64,000 nucleotides of DNA, taken from NCBI GenBank assembly GCA_013398055.1, contig VZRS01002791.1, positions 122,473 to 186,472 on the forward strand, written 5' to 3'. Made by a program: the position numbers and the translations under genes. Below the pieces are notes generated by a model, which searched no databases, was not told the origin of the DNA, and worked only from the letters and a program-made list of their open reading frames with translations. Shown here piece after piece: positions 10,543-22,589 of the stretch (position 1 is its first letter; the number at the start of each line of letters is the position of its first letter). This DNA is from Ifrita kowaldi (Eukaryota > Chordata > Aves > Passeriformes > Cinclosomatidae).

Positions 10543-12110
10543 CTGGGGACAAGAGAGAAACTGGTGAGAAGGCAGATGGGGCTCCTGAGGGCTGGCTGAG
10601 AGGCACAAGCTTCAACATCTGCAGTGAAGGATTGTTTGGTGGGTCCAAGGGGACTATGCTGTAAAGGCCACAGGTAAATGGATACTCAGAGTCATGGGAA
10701 CAGGTGTGGACACATCCTTGGAGATGGGAATAGAATGTAACTGGCTTTTAAAAATCTATCTCAGCTTTGGAGTCAGGCAGCCTGTCAGGGAACTGTTGGG
10801 TTGCAACTCTCTGTAGCTCAAGCCCTGCAGCACTCTACAGGCATTGCCAGAGAGGACACCAGGCTGTACCACTGGCTCCTGCTCAAGGTCAGAGTTCAAA
10901 CCACCAGCTCCCTACACTGTTATTGCTGTTTCCTCTAAGTCCCTCCCTGGGTCAAAAGTCCTCACCTCTTTCTAGGACACGGACAGGGCAGTGCACAGGG
11001 TTATGTGTGTGGCAACACACTCCATATTTACTGTCATCTCTCCCTTTCTCCTTGCCAACAGACTTTTCTTACTTGGCATAGAGCTAATGACCCACAGCAG
11101 AAACCTCCTTTCTTCATTTTTAAGTCTCTGGGAAGCTGATTTTATACAACTGGTGCTTTCCTTTCATCTGTGCAATGGTCTGTAATGCCCCGTCATCCTG
11201 ATGGATACCATGGAATATTATTGGAGCAAACAGCTCAGTCTCTGTTGGTTTTTTTATTAGACATTTAGATGGATGTGGACAGCAGCAGCAGATGTACTGG
11301 CTGGGATAAAAGGACTATCCACCCTCACGCTCTGGGCATATACTGACCTCCAGCTGTGGGCAGGAAGAAATGGCTCCCAGTGTCCACAGCCCAGTGCAAT
11401 TACCACAGGTGCATCACAGGGCAGCTTTACACCTTCATGGAAATATCTTGCATCGTTACTGACTGGAGAGGGGCCCATTTGTATTTTCCAGCATAGCAGT
11501 TTTATGTCCTGATGATAAAGCCCCTTATCAGAGAATTGTTATCCGGTTGTCATCATGTTATTGTGTCTCTAAATGGGAAGGTGGCTAAACTTGGGTGTGC
11601 TCAAGAGAAGCTGAGTAAAAAATAGTGTGCTTTGTAAATTCCCTGAGCACGCACTTCCACAATTGTTTTTGCAAGAGGGCTTCTAGGAAGCTTTTTGCAG
11701 CCTCCTGGGTATGTCTGATTGAGAAACAAAGCTCTACACAGACTGTGTGGATTGGCTTCCCTTCTCAGCCAATTAAACATGTGTAAGGACTCTGAAACAT
11801 GTGACTGCTACGAAATATATCCCCCTGGGGAAATTAAGGCAAGGAAATCAAAAGTTTGGTGTGTGAATCTGCATTGCAAATGAAGTCAGTTGTTTGCAAA
11901 AGTGTGGGGTTCAGGACATGAGAGTGGAGAAGTGGAGCAGAGTTGTTGTCAGCCTCCAAGAACAGCCTTCTCCCAGTCATTCCCAAGGTGGAAGTCCCAA
12001 GCCACTGGGCAGGGAGTCCATCCAGCACCAAACTCCTATTCTGCATTTGGAGAGCCACGGCTGGCCCTTGCCTGCTCTCAGCACTCCTTGCCAGCCTCTC
12101 TCTCCTCTTC

Positions 12111-12190
12111 CTTCTAGTGGGAGGTGTCCCTGCCCATGGCAGGGGCTTGGAACTGGATGAGCCTTCAGGTCCTTTCCAACATAAACCCAC
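12111..12190 (+). mobile_element. Short CR1 3' remnant
   Basis: About 80 bp of the CR1 3' UTR are present, including the gtgtccctgcccatggcagg block and a damaged 'ggtcctttccaac' near the 3' end. It lies in the intron between exons 2 and 3 and is too short to assign to a subfamily. Confidence 0.8.
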
Positions 12191-13140
12191 CCTCTGTGTC
12201 CCAGAGCTGGACACCCTCACGACAGCACTGTCCTACACAGCTGTGTCACAGATGACCTGTTTCCAAAGTCTGAGCCATGAAGGTCAGCAGGAAGGAGTTG
12301 TGATGCTGCCCACTGAGATGAATGGAGAAGCTGGATTGCCACCTCCTCCCCGGGCTTCACTCCAATGGAAACAAATCCAGCACACAATTATGGGAAAGAC
12401 CAGATACTGGAGAGTGCTGAGCTCCTGTATTTCCCCAGTCCGTTCATAGCACCATGCTCTGCACCCTGCAAGCTGTGGCACCTGAAAGCTTCCCAGGAAC
12501 TTCAGCAACCAGTTCCCATCCTGGCAAGCCTGTGCACTGCAGTCTCCATCCTCTTTGTTTTGCTCGGCCTTTTGGCCTGTGGTCTCACCCCTGCACTTTT
12601 CCTTTCAGGTTTCAGCCAGCAGTGTTTTATTAATCTATTTCACAGCCCATGGCTGGAAGGGTCTGTTTTATTCCACATTTTAATTTTCATGGTGCATAAA
12701 ATACTCACCAGCCTGACAAGGAAGAGTTATGGCCACTGAGGTGCAATTTTATGGTGACTCTTAAAAAACGTCAAAATCCAAACTTATTGAATACTGGCTC
12801 TGGGAACACTTTTAAGTTCCAACTTGATGTCACCAGCCCCAAATCTTCACTAACCAAAAGACACTGGTGCATTTGAGACATTCTAAGAGAGTGATTTTTT
12901 GGACGTTCATGCTGTTTTTCCTCAATGCCTGTGCTTTATGTAGTGTTTCTATAAAATTTACGGTGTTCATGGTTTTGGTTAACATACATAGAGGCAAAAT
13001 ATGCTGTGCATTTCTCCAGCAAAAGATCTCAATGTATATTGGATATGTCAAAAAAGAGAGGTTGGGTTAAAAAGAAAAGGAAGGAGGCATCTCAGGTTTT
13101 CAGGACTGCTTTCCCCAAAATGTCAATACCATAGGGATCA

Positions 13141-13407
13141 ATAGGATCATCGAATCTCCTGAGTTGGAAGGGGCCCACAGAGACCCTCAAGTCCAACTCC
13201 TGGCCCTACACAGGACACCCCAACAATCCCACTTTGTGCCTGACAGCGTTATCCAAACGCTCCTGGAGCTCTGGCAGCCTCGGGGCCGTGCCCATTCCCT
13301 GGGGAGCCTGGGCAGGGCCCAGCACCCTCTGGGGGAAGAACCTTTCCCTGAGATCCAACTTAACTGCCTCCAACACAGCTTCATGCTGTTCCCTTGGGTC
13401 CTATCAG
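13141..13407 (-). mobile_element. CR1 LINE 3' fragment, distinct subfamily
   Basis: The plus strand begins aggatcatcgaatctcctga and continues with ggacaccccaac and cctggagctctggcagcctc. This is a CR1 3' region of a different subfamily from most copies here. The fragment at 30405-30672 is of the same type and shares long near-identical runs. Confidence 0.87.
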
Positions 13408-13542
13408 TATGTCTGGAGATGGAACAGGTTAATACAGCAATATTTTGAAGCAACTTTGGAGCTGGGGAGCTCTGTAGAAAGGCCCGTGAGCAATTCCCTT
13501 TTAGGAAGATCATCAGAAATGATTCTGATCCATTCTACTGAC

Positions 13543-13821
13543 CTTCCATCAGCGTGTGGTGGATGCTCCAGTAGACGCTCAAGCAGTGCTTCTCCTTTTT
13601 CATGCCCCTCTTGCACTTGCAGCCGTAGAGCTGGCTGGAGAGCAGGGCTGTCACGGTGCTCCGGCACTGGCTCTTGGCGTCGGGGCCCAGCTTGTTGGCC
13701 CCATTGCCCGCGATGCACTGCCGGAGCGTCCGGAACTTGGCGCTGCACACGGGGTCGTTGGTGCAGGACTCACCTGCTTGCAGGCAGTCCCTGCTCGAGC
13801 CGACAGCTTCCGCCATACCTT
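13543..13821 (-). CDS. GFRA4: GFRA4 exon 2, cysteine-rich domain 1
   Basis: This 279-bp exon follows a strong TTTCCTTGCAG acceptor. It starts with two bases finishing a Glu codon, then GMAEAVGSSRDCLQAGESC. It holds eight cysteines, the FRTLRQCIAG motif, and YGCKCKRGMKKEKHCL followed by VYWSIH, the signature that closes domain 1 in GFRA1 and GFRA2. The donor is GAAG|GTCAGT. Domain 1 is absent from mammalian GFRA4, so its presence supports a non-mammalian origin. The internal ATG at 13814-13816 is unlikely to be the start, because no signal peptide would follow it. Confidence 0.96.
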
Positions 13822-13908
13822 CTGCAAGGAAACCAGAGAGGAGCTGTCAGGGTCATGGAGCAAGCCCAGGTGGGAAATGGATTGTGTCTCCCACAATCTC
13901 CTTCTTCT

Positions 13909-14066
13909 AGGTTGCCCAGAGAAGTTGTGGATGTGGAAGTGTTCAGGCTGGATGGAGCTCTGAGCAACCTGGGATAGTAGAAGGTGTCCCTGCCCATGGC
14001 AGAGGGGTGGAACCAGATGACCTTTGAGGTCCCTTCCAACCCAAAACCATTCCATGGTTCTATGAC
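13909..14066 (+). mobile_element. CR1 LINE 3' fragment just upstream of exon 2
   Basis: The sequence runs from gttgcccagagaagttgtgg to ccattccatggttctatgac, the standard CR1 3' end on the plus strand. Its left edge is only about 90 bp from the acceptor of GFRA4 exon 2. Confidence 0.9.
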
Positions 14067-17000
14067 AGGATCAGCCTGGTAGCAGGATTATAAGTGACAG
14101 AAACCTGATCAGTTCCTGGTGATTGATTTTTCCTTCTCGAAGCACAAAAATATTTTCAAACCCTTTCTTCCCCAGCTCTCTACCTCATTTCTGCCTTCCA
14201 AAGTTAAGGGTAACCCCATGCTACGGAGACCCTGGCCTCTGCTCCTTGAACATGATGTAACTGTGCCTACACCTTCCTGGAGCTATAAATGGCTCTGTGT
14301 GGGTGTTTTGACATGTAGTCAGCCCACGTGTGTCCCAGGAGTTGGCCCTTGTTCACTGCCACCACCTCCCCAGGACTCCCACTGTTTCTGTCTTGGCTTT
14401 TTCCAAGCTTTTGTAAATTCTCTTCAGAGTTCCTTTACCAACACAAAATGCTCTGTTCCCCATTTGGAGAGGAGAGCCCGAAGCATGGGAGGAAGATGCT
14501 ATTGCTACATGTACACCAATAAATTAGTTCATCAGGGCTCGGTGGTGCTGTGCCCCAGTGCCTGGAGCACACCAATCCTGTGTTATTTATTGCTCTTCCT
14601 CGCTAAAGCAGGCTGGACACATCCAGGCTGACTCCTGGGGTGTGCTCACCCCAAGGCTCACGGCTGCGTCGCTGCTCCTGGCAAAGGGCAGGGCCAGCAG
14701 CTCAGCAGGACACGGCTGCGTGGCATCCAGGTGGCAGAGAGGTGACAGGGTCAGGACAAGGCGAATCTCACCCCTCCCAGCTGGTGTGATGCTCTGGAGC
14801 ATTTGACATAGGTCAGGCATGACTGCCCCATGGCTTGGGAGAGTGAGGAAGAGGCAAACCTGGTTTATGGAAGGGGAGAATCAGTTCCAGTGCCCATACA
14901 GTAATTTTGGATCCTGCTGTACTATAAAAACAGAAACTGCTGTCATGACCTTGAAGAAGAACTTCTCAAATACTTCCCAAAGGAACTCTCTGTCTCTAAC
15001 ATAACTTGTCTTCCCTTTGGATAGGAACCAGAAGGCTAAGGATAGAAAAGGCCATCTGCTTTTTGACTCCCTCCAGTGTCTGCTTCTGGTGAGACCCCCC
15101 TTGGACAATATCAGAAAATCCTGCTTCCTGAGAAAAATGTGAGTCCCTGATCTCCATTTCTGATGGCTTCATGAAGTCTCTGCTTTCTCCAAGACTCTAC
15201 TGATCTCTTCATAAAGTCCCCTTTTCTGCCTTCCAGCTGCTACCTCTCCCTAATTTCTGCACCTCCCAGTTCAGCACTCGAGCCCAGTATATCCATTTCT
15301 GTTCCCTCAGCAGTCACAGTGCGTTTGCTAAGAAGAAGCTGCCTCTGTTGCTCTTGATAAGAGTAGAAAGTAGCAGCTGGAGTTCAGATACTTCAGTTTT
15401 GTTTATTACAAACTTTGGGTGAACCCACCAGGAGGTTTCCTCCTGAAATATCCCAATGGAATCTCAATGAAAAACCTTTCATCTAACTGCAGACTATTTC
15501 AAAGTGCCTCATGGCCAACGTCAAGTTTTCAGGTATTTCAAATTTCACACCATCTCAAATTTGAGCTCTCCTGCCCCTGATTTATTCATAGACCTGGTTT
15601 ATTTAGCACTCAAGGCTTGTTTGGATCTGCCAAACGTGGAGAGAGAAATTATTTCCAACATGTAGGAAACTCTGCCTTGGGCTGTCATATACTGAAGAAC
15701 TTCGAACACAGGGAACCAGTTTCCTTGAAATATCATTTGGGCAATTTGCAATTTCACTGAGATCTATAAAATGAGCTAGAGAACATATCTGAGCAGAATC
15801 CATAGGAATAAAGAAAAAAAAGTACTTGGCTTATTTTACTCTGGCTTCCTCCAAAGAATCTCCTCTGAATGAGGATAAAGCCCAGCAGGTTGTATTCTAG
15901 AAGAGATGACTTTGTCAGTGTCCTGTCAGCTGCTAGAAAAGTAGGTTAAAATAGAAATTATGACCTTCCTTCCCTTTCTCCGCTACATGAATTGCAGAAG
16001 ATACTCCCCAGGATGGTTATAAACACAACCAGCCTGTAAAAGCTGTAAAACACTTTGGGACCTCACTTTAAATAAATCAAACAGATTGACCATTTGAGAA
16101 ATTTTCCTGCAAAATTTTAAGTAAATATATCCTCAAACTGAGCCTTGCTTCACAGAACAAAGGCCAGGGGTGAATATTTACAGCCCAAACCCACAGCATA
16201 AAACACCCCCATTCAGACTTTATGACAGAGGTGCTTGAAGCCACTTGGAGTGTCACGAATGACCCGTTTCATAATTGTGTCACTTAAAAACCAAATCATT
16301 CAGGGGCTTTTATTGTTAGCGATGTCTTTGCAACTGAGACAACATAACACCACGTTTTTCTCCTCACACTGCCCCTGAGAGAGTAATTTTATGCAACATT
16401 AAGACAGCACCTCTTAGGGAAAAAAATAAATCTCCGTGACTTATAAAATTGATGGTGCTTCCTAACAGGCAGGGACAAGAGCAATATTAGGACTTCTCTC
16501 CCAAAGATGGAGTGGCCTTTCTGGTTTTGCCTTCAAAAATAGCTCCTTGCAGGCTTTGTGCCGCAGGATTTTCCTCCTCCTTGACTGACCAGGGAATTGG
16601 GATATGCACCAAGCTGTGTGTGGCTTGGGCTTTCTGTGCCTCTGCTTTTCTAACAGCAGCTCTTCCAGCTCCCTCTGCTCCCTTTAAAAGGCCATTTGTC
16701 TGGAGTTTTATTCCTCACTCGCTGCTAATTTCACGCTGTTTACGGTGGGCAGATGGAGTAATGAGTTTATTTTCACATCCTGTCTGTAGCTGTGCTCCAC
16801 ATCTGTTTCTGCTCACTCTTATCTCAGTGCCACTCACCCAGAGTTACTCCTGATGTGTGGGAGTGAGAGAAAAACCTGTCTCTTCCCATTTGAACAGACC
16901 CTCAGCTCTTCTCATACAGGTGTCTCAAAGCCCATCTTGCTGACCAAGCAGGGCTGACTCTCCTCCAAGGAGACAATTTCCTTTCTCAAGGAAGTGCAGC

Positions 17001-17232
17001 TGTGCCTGGGGTACAGCAGTCTGAAGGTGATTCCGTGCGGGCTGGAAACAGTGAATAAAAGGCCTGGAGAGCACCAACGTGGAGTCCTGTCACTCTCCCT
17101 TTCTTACTCAACCAACACCAGGTGTTTAGATGTTTTAGGAGGAACCACACCAGTTCCACCTGGGGCTCTGGGGTACACCCTCTTCCTCTGCAGTTTATAT
17201 ATGAATTAGGCCTGAATCTTTTTACACTCCTG
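14067..17232. other. Non-coding stretch upstream of exon 2
   Basis: This is either the first GFRA4 intron or its 5' flank. No gene was recognised. The part at 15360-16450 is AT-rich and free of visible repeats. A 17-codon minus-strand open segment at 16838-16889 ends at a good GTGAGT donor in the correct phase for exon 2, but it does not look like a signal peptide. Confidence 0.5.
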
Positions 17233-17706
17233 ATTTGAGGGGCTGGAGGATGTCCAGAGAAGGGCAATGAAGCTGGGGAAGGATGCAGACAGTGAGTCCT
17301 ATGAAGAGTGGCTGAGGGAGCTGGGAAAGGGGCTCAGCCTGGAGAAAAGGAGGCTCAGGGGGGACCTTGTGGCTCTGCACAACTCCCTGACAGGAGGGGG
17401 CAGCCAGGGGGGGTCGGGCTCTGCTCCCAGGGAACAGGGACAGGAGGAGAGGGAACGGCCTCAAAGCTGTGCCAAGGAAGGGTCAGGTTGGACACCAGGA
17501 GGAATTTCTTCCTGGAGAGAGTGGTCAGGCCTTGGAAGGGGCTGCCCAGGGAGGTTTGGAGTCCCCATCTCTGGAGGTATCCAAGGAAGGCCTGGACGTG
17601 GCACTCAGTGCTCTGGGCTGGGGACAAGGTGGGGATCAGTCACAGGATGGACTTGATGACCTTGGAGGTCTTTTCCAACCTCAATGACTCCATGATTCTG
17701 TGATTC
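17233..17706 (+). mobile_element. Long CR1 LINE 3' fragment
   Basis: At about 475 bp this is the longest recent CR1 copy in the window. It covers the end of ORF2 (conceptual peptide with VVRPWKGLPREVW, typical of the CR1 3' coding end), then the 3' UTR, ending in ctccatgattctgtgattca. Small indels break the frame, so it is dead. Confidence 0.92.
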
Positions 17707-17902
17707 ACACACAGTTCTGTGGAGTGCTGAACACTTTATTTCCATGACAAGCTACTGATTCCAAAACATTTGGTGTTCCCTTTTACAATACTTGCAGCTA
17801 ACAGGACAATAACCACCCAAAACCTCAAAGCAAGCAGCAGGAGTGGTTTATTTCCCTTCTAGGTTAGCCTTGTTTTGCCTGCAAAGGTGGATGGTTGTCT
17901 TT

Positions 17903-18006
17903 ACAGAAACACAGAAGATTTGGGTTGAAAGGGACTCGAAAGCCCCCCCAGTTCCTTCTACCAGAGCAGGTTGCTCCAAGTCCTTCCCAGCCTGGCCTCT
18001 GTGCCA
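17903..18006 (-). mobile_element. Short CR1 3' remnant
   Basis: The plus strand has acagaagatttgggttgaaa, then gttgctccaagtccttccca and a degraded continuation. About 100 bp of the CR1 3' end remain. Confidence 0.8.
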
Positions 18007-20463
18007 GAACTGGTTTTCCAGCCAGCACACAGGCCATGTAAACGGCTGGGAGAGGACACTGCAAGGAGTATTTTATCCTGTGCTGGTGTGAGACACCGGC
18101 AGGAACATGGAGCGGGCACAAGACCATCCTTCTGTGTTCAGCTGGTAGGAATGGCCACCACAGGACAATCCTCACAGCCCGGGTCAGATTAAACCCAACA
18201 CTGAACTTAAAATTAAATCAAACTAAATGTTGGTACTTGCTAATAGGCAACAGTCTGATATGTAGAACACGTGAACTTCCCCAGAGCTGTCAGAAACAAG
18301 TTATTACAAACAGTTGTCCTGGAGTGAGAAATGATGGGAAAGGGAGTCTTGAAAAAGTATTCCTAGTATTTCCCAAATATCCATAAACCAATAGTTCTGC
18401 ATGAATGGACCCAGGTGGTTAATGCAGGTGGCCCCTGAAAAACCTTGTTTAAACTGTGTTTTCATGTCATGATTTTATAGCCAAATGCTCAGGATCACAC
18501 AAGTAACAAACTCTCGCACACAGCTCAAATGTCATGTCCCATTTGCTGCTGAAACACCTGCAGAGCAGCCCCAATGGACACCTCTGCCATACCTACACTC
18601 CTTCCCCCACCCTGCTTGAGAACAGCCCTCCCACGAGACCCCACATGCCTTGTCCAGAACTTAGAGCTGTCACCTGGATTTTGTAGTGCCCAGAAACCGC
18701 CTTTGGGATGCCATTCTCCATGCAAGGGAAAGTTCCTTTCCCTTCCACCTGTCTTGCCCTGATCTTAGTGCAGGTTCCACGCTCCAACACCATGACCACT
18801 CTGAGGGCTGCCCCAGCGTTAACTCAGAGCAGCTCACCTGAGGAGGACACCACCACTCATTGCTGACAGTCCTCCGTGGACTTCCATGGTTTTACAAACA
18901 CAACACACACATAACGAAATCCCACACTGCAAACTGATCTTTTCCTAGCGATCCTTCCAAGCCAGCACTGGGATGGTGGAATTTGCAGAGAGCATCCCAG
19001 GAATGAAAAGTCTGAGGGCGTTAAAGCAATACTGGAAAGTTCAGGCCAATAACGTGCTGCGTGTCTCGAGCAGGCATTAAAAATGTGCTGCCTGACTCTT
19101 TGTACCTCCAGTTCTGACCTTTCTCCCCTTCCCTCCACGTTGTGAGCAATCTTTTGTCTGTATTTGATCGGTGCCTCCACAGGGGACCTTGCAGGTACGA
19201 GGAGATACAAATAAACACAGTAACATTCGCTGAATATTTCCTTCTCCCCCAATCGCTGATCCATGTAGAAGAGAACCTATTCGCTGTATGGACTCAAACC
19301 CAGACGAAAACATTCCTCTGATCTATCTCGCTGTTTATCACAGATTTATACATGACACCCAGATACCATGACAAGTTGTATCGTGTCTCCATTACCCTTA
19401 AGGAGAACAGAATTGATCATGAAAACCCTCATGATGACTTGGGGTGAAGTCTCCCTAGATATCATTACTCTCCTACACTAACACATCCTTTTTGACAAGA
19501 CTTCAGCCTTTGTTTTCTAAAGATGCCTCTGGAATGCCCCATCCTGCTGGACTGACTCAGCCAGACTAACCACCAAATCAGCTATGAACAGTCTTCTTAT
19601 GAAAGGAGGATGAAAATCAGACCATCACGCCCAGTGCATGGCCTGGTTGCAAACAGCCGTGTATCTATTCTAAATAAGTTTAATCCATCAGACCAAGAGG
19701 AAGGCTTAGAACTTTTGAGGATCCATGAAGTCCCAAAGTGGATACAAGTTATTCTGAAATACTGAAACACAGATCACACAACTAGCTGCAAGTTTTGGCA
19801 GAGAAAATGATCCATGTCACCTTCATTCCGTGTCGAAATTTGGGGACACCATGATATTGGTGTCTTGGGAAGCTTCAGTCCCTGATTTCTTCTGGAACAG
19901 AGGTTCTTCTCCCACTCCCAAAGCTGGGCAGTTAATACCAGACAGGGTGAATGGGGTTTGTGATCACCAGGATCATAACATTGGTGCCTAAAAGTTAAGC
20001 ATCCCATCCTGTGGGATAACTGGTGGTCTCTGGATATCAGCTCCTTGTATGTCAAGATGAGATCACGTCTCGCAGAGAGCAGTAAGGACAACTGAGGTCT
20101 CAAGGGCCAGAGGCGATATTTAAGTACTTAGAGAAGATACATATGACTGTAAGTTCCACCTAAATTTGACTTTAAAATGTCCTGGCCAATGGTAAAGACA
20201 TAAAGATTCTCTGCTGAGGCAGAGCAAAACAAACTCAGAACCAGGACAGCTCCTTTTTTGGTCTAACTCTGCCTGGGTCTGCTCAATCACATCACCTTGT
20301 GATCTTCTTTCCCATCTCTGACCTGTCATGTTCCTCATCCAGAGACATCCCCATGTGCTGGGCAGGGCTCAGACATGTCCCTATTCACCTGAAAGATGGT
20401 GGTGAACAAGAGGTTTGTTCCCTTGTCCTTCTGTGCCTTCAAGTCTGATATTAGACCTGCATA
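18007..20463. other. Non-coding stretch, nothing recognised
   Basis: I see no exon chain, RNA gene or clear transposon. Short open frames at 18857-19313 and 19774-20103 on the minus strand do not resemble known proteins. Confidence 0.5.
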
Positions 20464-20575
20464 TAGAACCATAGAATCATTTAGGTTGGAGAAGCCCTTT
20501 AAGATCACCAGGTTCAACCATTCCCCCTGCACTGCCAAGGCCACCACTGACCCATGTCGTCAAGTGCCACATTGG
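20464..20575 (-). mobile_element. CR1 3' fragment
   Basis: The plus strand has agaaccatagaatcatttag, then a CR1-type segment (caaccattccccctgcactg ... ccaaggccaccactgac). The same subfamily appears at 58852-59215. Confidence 0.83.
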
Positions 20576-20621
20576 CTGGATTTGTCACACACAAAGGAAA
20601 TCAAAATTCCAAGTCCTAGAA

Positions 20622-20674
20622 GTAAGTCTAAGGTAAGGAACAAGCAGAAGGATGTAAGTCTAAGGTAAGGAACA
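20622..20674. repeat. 21-bp direct repeat pair
   Basis: A 21-bp word beginning gtaagtctaaggtaaggaac occurs at 20622-20642 and again at 20654-20674, with 11 bp between. It is a perfect, recent local duplication with no evident role. Confidence 0.9.
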
Positions 20675-21452
20675 TTCTGCAGATGCCAGAAGCATGGAAA
20701 AAGGGGGCTTGGTCATGTGCCAAGGCATGCAAAGACAAATGGAGGCCTGTATGTGGGGAAATTGGGAGAACTAAGGAATAATTTAAGCAAAGCAGTATTT
20801 GTGCTATCAGCAACATGCTGGACACTCTCAACAGTCTCCCCCACTGGGGTTACATGTTCAAGCTCCTGATCAGTAATTGCCATGGGGCTGATTTTCCAGT
20901 CTTTAGAGGAAAGAAAGGGCTGTGTGCTGCAGCTCCTGGTACAGCGTGTCCCTGGTGCTCCAAATGGCTGCCTTGCTCAAGGCAGAGCAGCGATAATTGA
21001 ATATCCTTTAACTGCAGGCACTGGCCAATATTGCAACTGGATACTGGAACACATGCTGCTGACACGTTCTCCTGGTCTCTTTCCTAGACCAACCTCACCA
21101 TTAAACCCCTTGCATCTTCTCCTTTCACAAGCAAAAATTCTTCTCATGTTGCAGTTTATGCTCACCTGCCACTAAAGCAGCATTCAGGGGTCATCAGCCA
21201 CAGAGTCTGAAGCAACTGAGCTCCTCAAACATCATTTGATTTTGTACACGTACTTTTATTTCTCTATCTGTGCATCAAGACCAGCTCAGCTTCCCAGCCC
21301 AGATTTGGATAAGCAAGGCAGTCTAATTCTCATCTTTCTGAGCAAAATTTCAGCTAATAACACCCAATGCCTTAAAGGCAGTCTGCTTAAGTCCAGCAGA
21401 GTGAGATCCAGATCTTTCTCAGTGCCTGTAATGGTTTTATACACATATAAAA

Positions 21453-22090
21453 TTAAATACCTGAGACTTTGTTAACTCCCTTAGCTCCAGTTTGCTTCAA
21501 ATCATTTGAATGAAGAGTTCTGGCACTCACCAACTCTTCAAAATCTTGCAAAGTCCTATTAATTAACTGTGCACTGATGTAAAAAATGACCACTTCTGGA
21601 AGCCCATATGTGCCACATAAAGGTTTATTGTTTCCTACAGGGTAACATAATGTAAGAGTCTCTAATGCAGTCTCAGAGTAGCATGGATAATCCCACAGGT
21701 CCATCACACCTGACCCAACATCACTGGTTTTTGTCTCCAAGGTAGAAACTCCTGACACATTTCACACAAATCCATTTCCCCCATCCCTGTGTCCATTTGT
21801 GGCCACTGCAACAGATTTTCCATGATCTCACAGATTCTGTAGAATCCCTCAGGGCTGCTGCACTGACACTGCAAATTCTTGCATGTGTACACTGTGCTGT
21901 CAGTTACAGAAAGCTCTGATCTGGATTGATGTGCAGCTCCCAAACCTCCTTCCAGTGACACTGTTAATGGCTTTCTGCAGCGGCTTCTCTTTTGCCGTGG
22001 CTTCCAGAGGTTTATTCCCAACAATGTTCGAGATGAGAGAAATCTCCTCCACCAGATTTGCATGGCCTATGCTGTTCTCCACACAGCATT
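21453..22090 (-). pseudogene. Degenerate coding-like stretch of unknown origin
   Basis: On the minus strand three open segments in two frames follow one another: about 21900-22090, 21704-22063 and 21453-21758. The order and overlaps are what one sees when frameshifts and stops break a single older coding sequence. The predicted segments are rich in Cys, include an N-glycosylation sequon (NRT), and have protein-like composition rather than the low-complexity look of chance frames in this window. I do not recognise the family. A retroviral envelope remnant or a decayed cellular exon are possible, but neither is shown. No LTRs, primer-binding site or polymerase motifs were seen nearby. Confidence 0.3.
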
Positions 22091-22462
22091 CAAGAACGGT
22101 ACCTCAAACACTCCCAGGACAGTGCCTGCTCTCAGCTCTTGTTTTCCTGGTTTACACTACTCAAACTCCATGAACGCAGCTGAAAAATTAAAGCTGAACA
22201 CGCTCCTGTCTTCTCATGGGTGAATGAGCCATTTCTTTAGGAACAGTGAAACTGGGGTCAATTTTTTTGTTGAGATCCATTTGCCCTACCTGAATATTTT
22301 TCTTTAACATCTCCTGCAGCAAAGGCATCCCTCTGCACATGAAACTGCTTTTTGCAGCGTATTTGAGAAAACAATTCCACCAAAGTGCACAGGAGCTCTG
22401 TCACACTGTCCTGAGCCATTCACAGAGGGATTTACTGGTCAGGTGGTTGATCTTCTGGGGAA

Positions 22463-22589
22463 ATATTCAAGATCAGGTTGGATGGGGCTCTGAGCAGTGG
22501 GATCTAGTGGAAGATGTCCCTGCTCATTGCAGGGAGTTGCACAGATGACCTTTAAAGGCCTCTTCAAAACCCAGACTATTCTCTGATTG
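22463..22589 (+). mobile_element. Diverged CR1 3' fragment
   Basis: The pattern gttggatggggctctgagca ... gatgtccctgctcattgcag ... ctattctctgattg matches the CR1 3' end with many substitutions, so it is older than most copies here. Confidence 0.78.

Larger units (their letters stand above)
1183..13821 (-). other. GFRA4: GFRA4 gene span (exon 2 to 3' end)
   Basis: This is the minus-strand gene for GDNF family receptor alpha-4, a GPI-linked cell-surface co-receptor. In birds it binds persephin-type GDNF-family ligands and presents them to the RET tyrosine kinase. Six exons chain with consistent phases (1,1,2,1,1,0 at successive exon ends), giving 370 codons from the split Glu codon at the start of exon 2 to the last Lys of exon 7. 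Introns measure 3000, 3339, 3061, 1378 and 225 bp, and CR1 fragments lie in the larger ones. From memory, chicken GFRA4 is about 431 residues; the visible part plus a short signal peptide and a C-terminal tail would fit that. GFRA1 and GFRA2 share the framework but differ at many positions, so GFRA4 is the better assignment. Exon 1 is missing from this call and the C-terminus is uncertain. Confidence 0.93.

Noticed and set aside
13234..13977. 247-codon plus-strand open frame
   Set aside because: It is the antisense shadow of GFRA4 exon 2 joined to CR1 sequence on both sides.
17267..17703. Plus-strand open frames inside the CR1 at 17.2-17.7 kb
   Set aside because: They are remnants of CR1 ORF2/3' UTR with frame breaks, not a host gene.
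19774..20103. Possible LTR element (tggtgcctaaaag like a primer-binding site)
   Set aside because: No paired terminal repeats, no polypurine tract and no retroviral reading frames around it.
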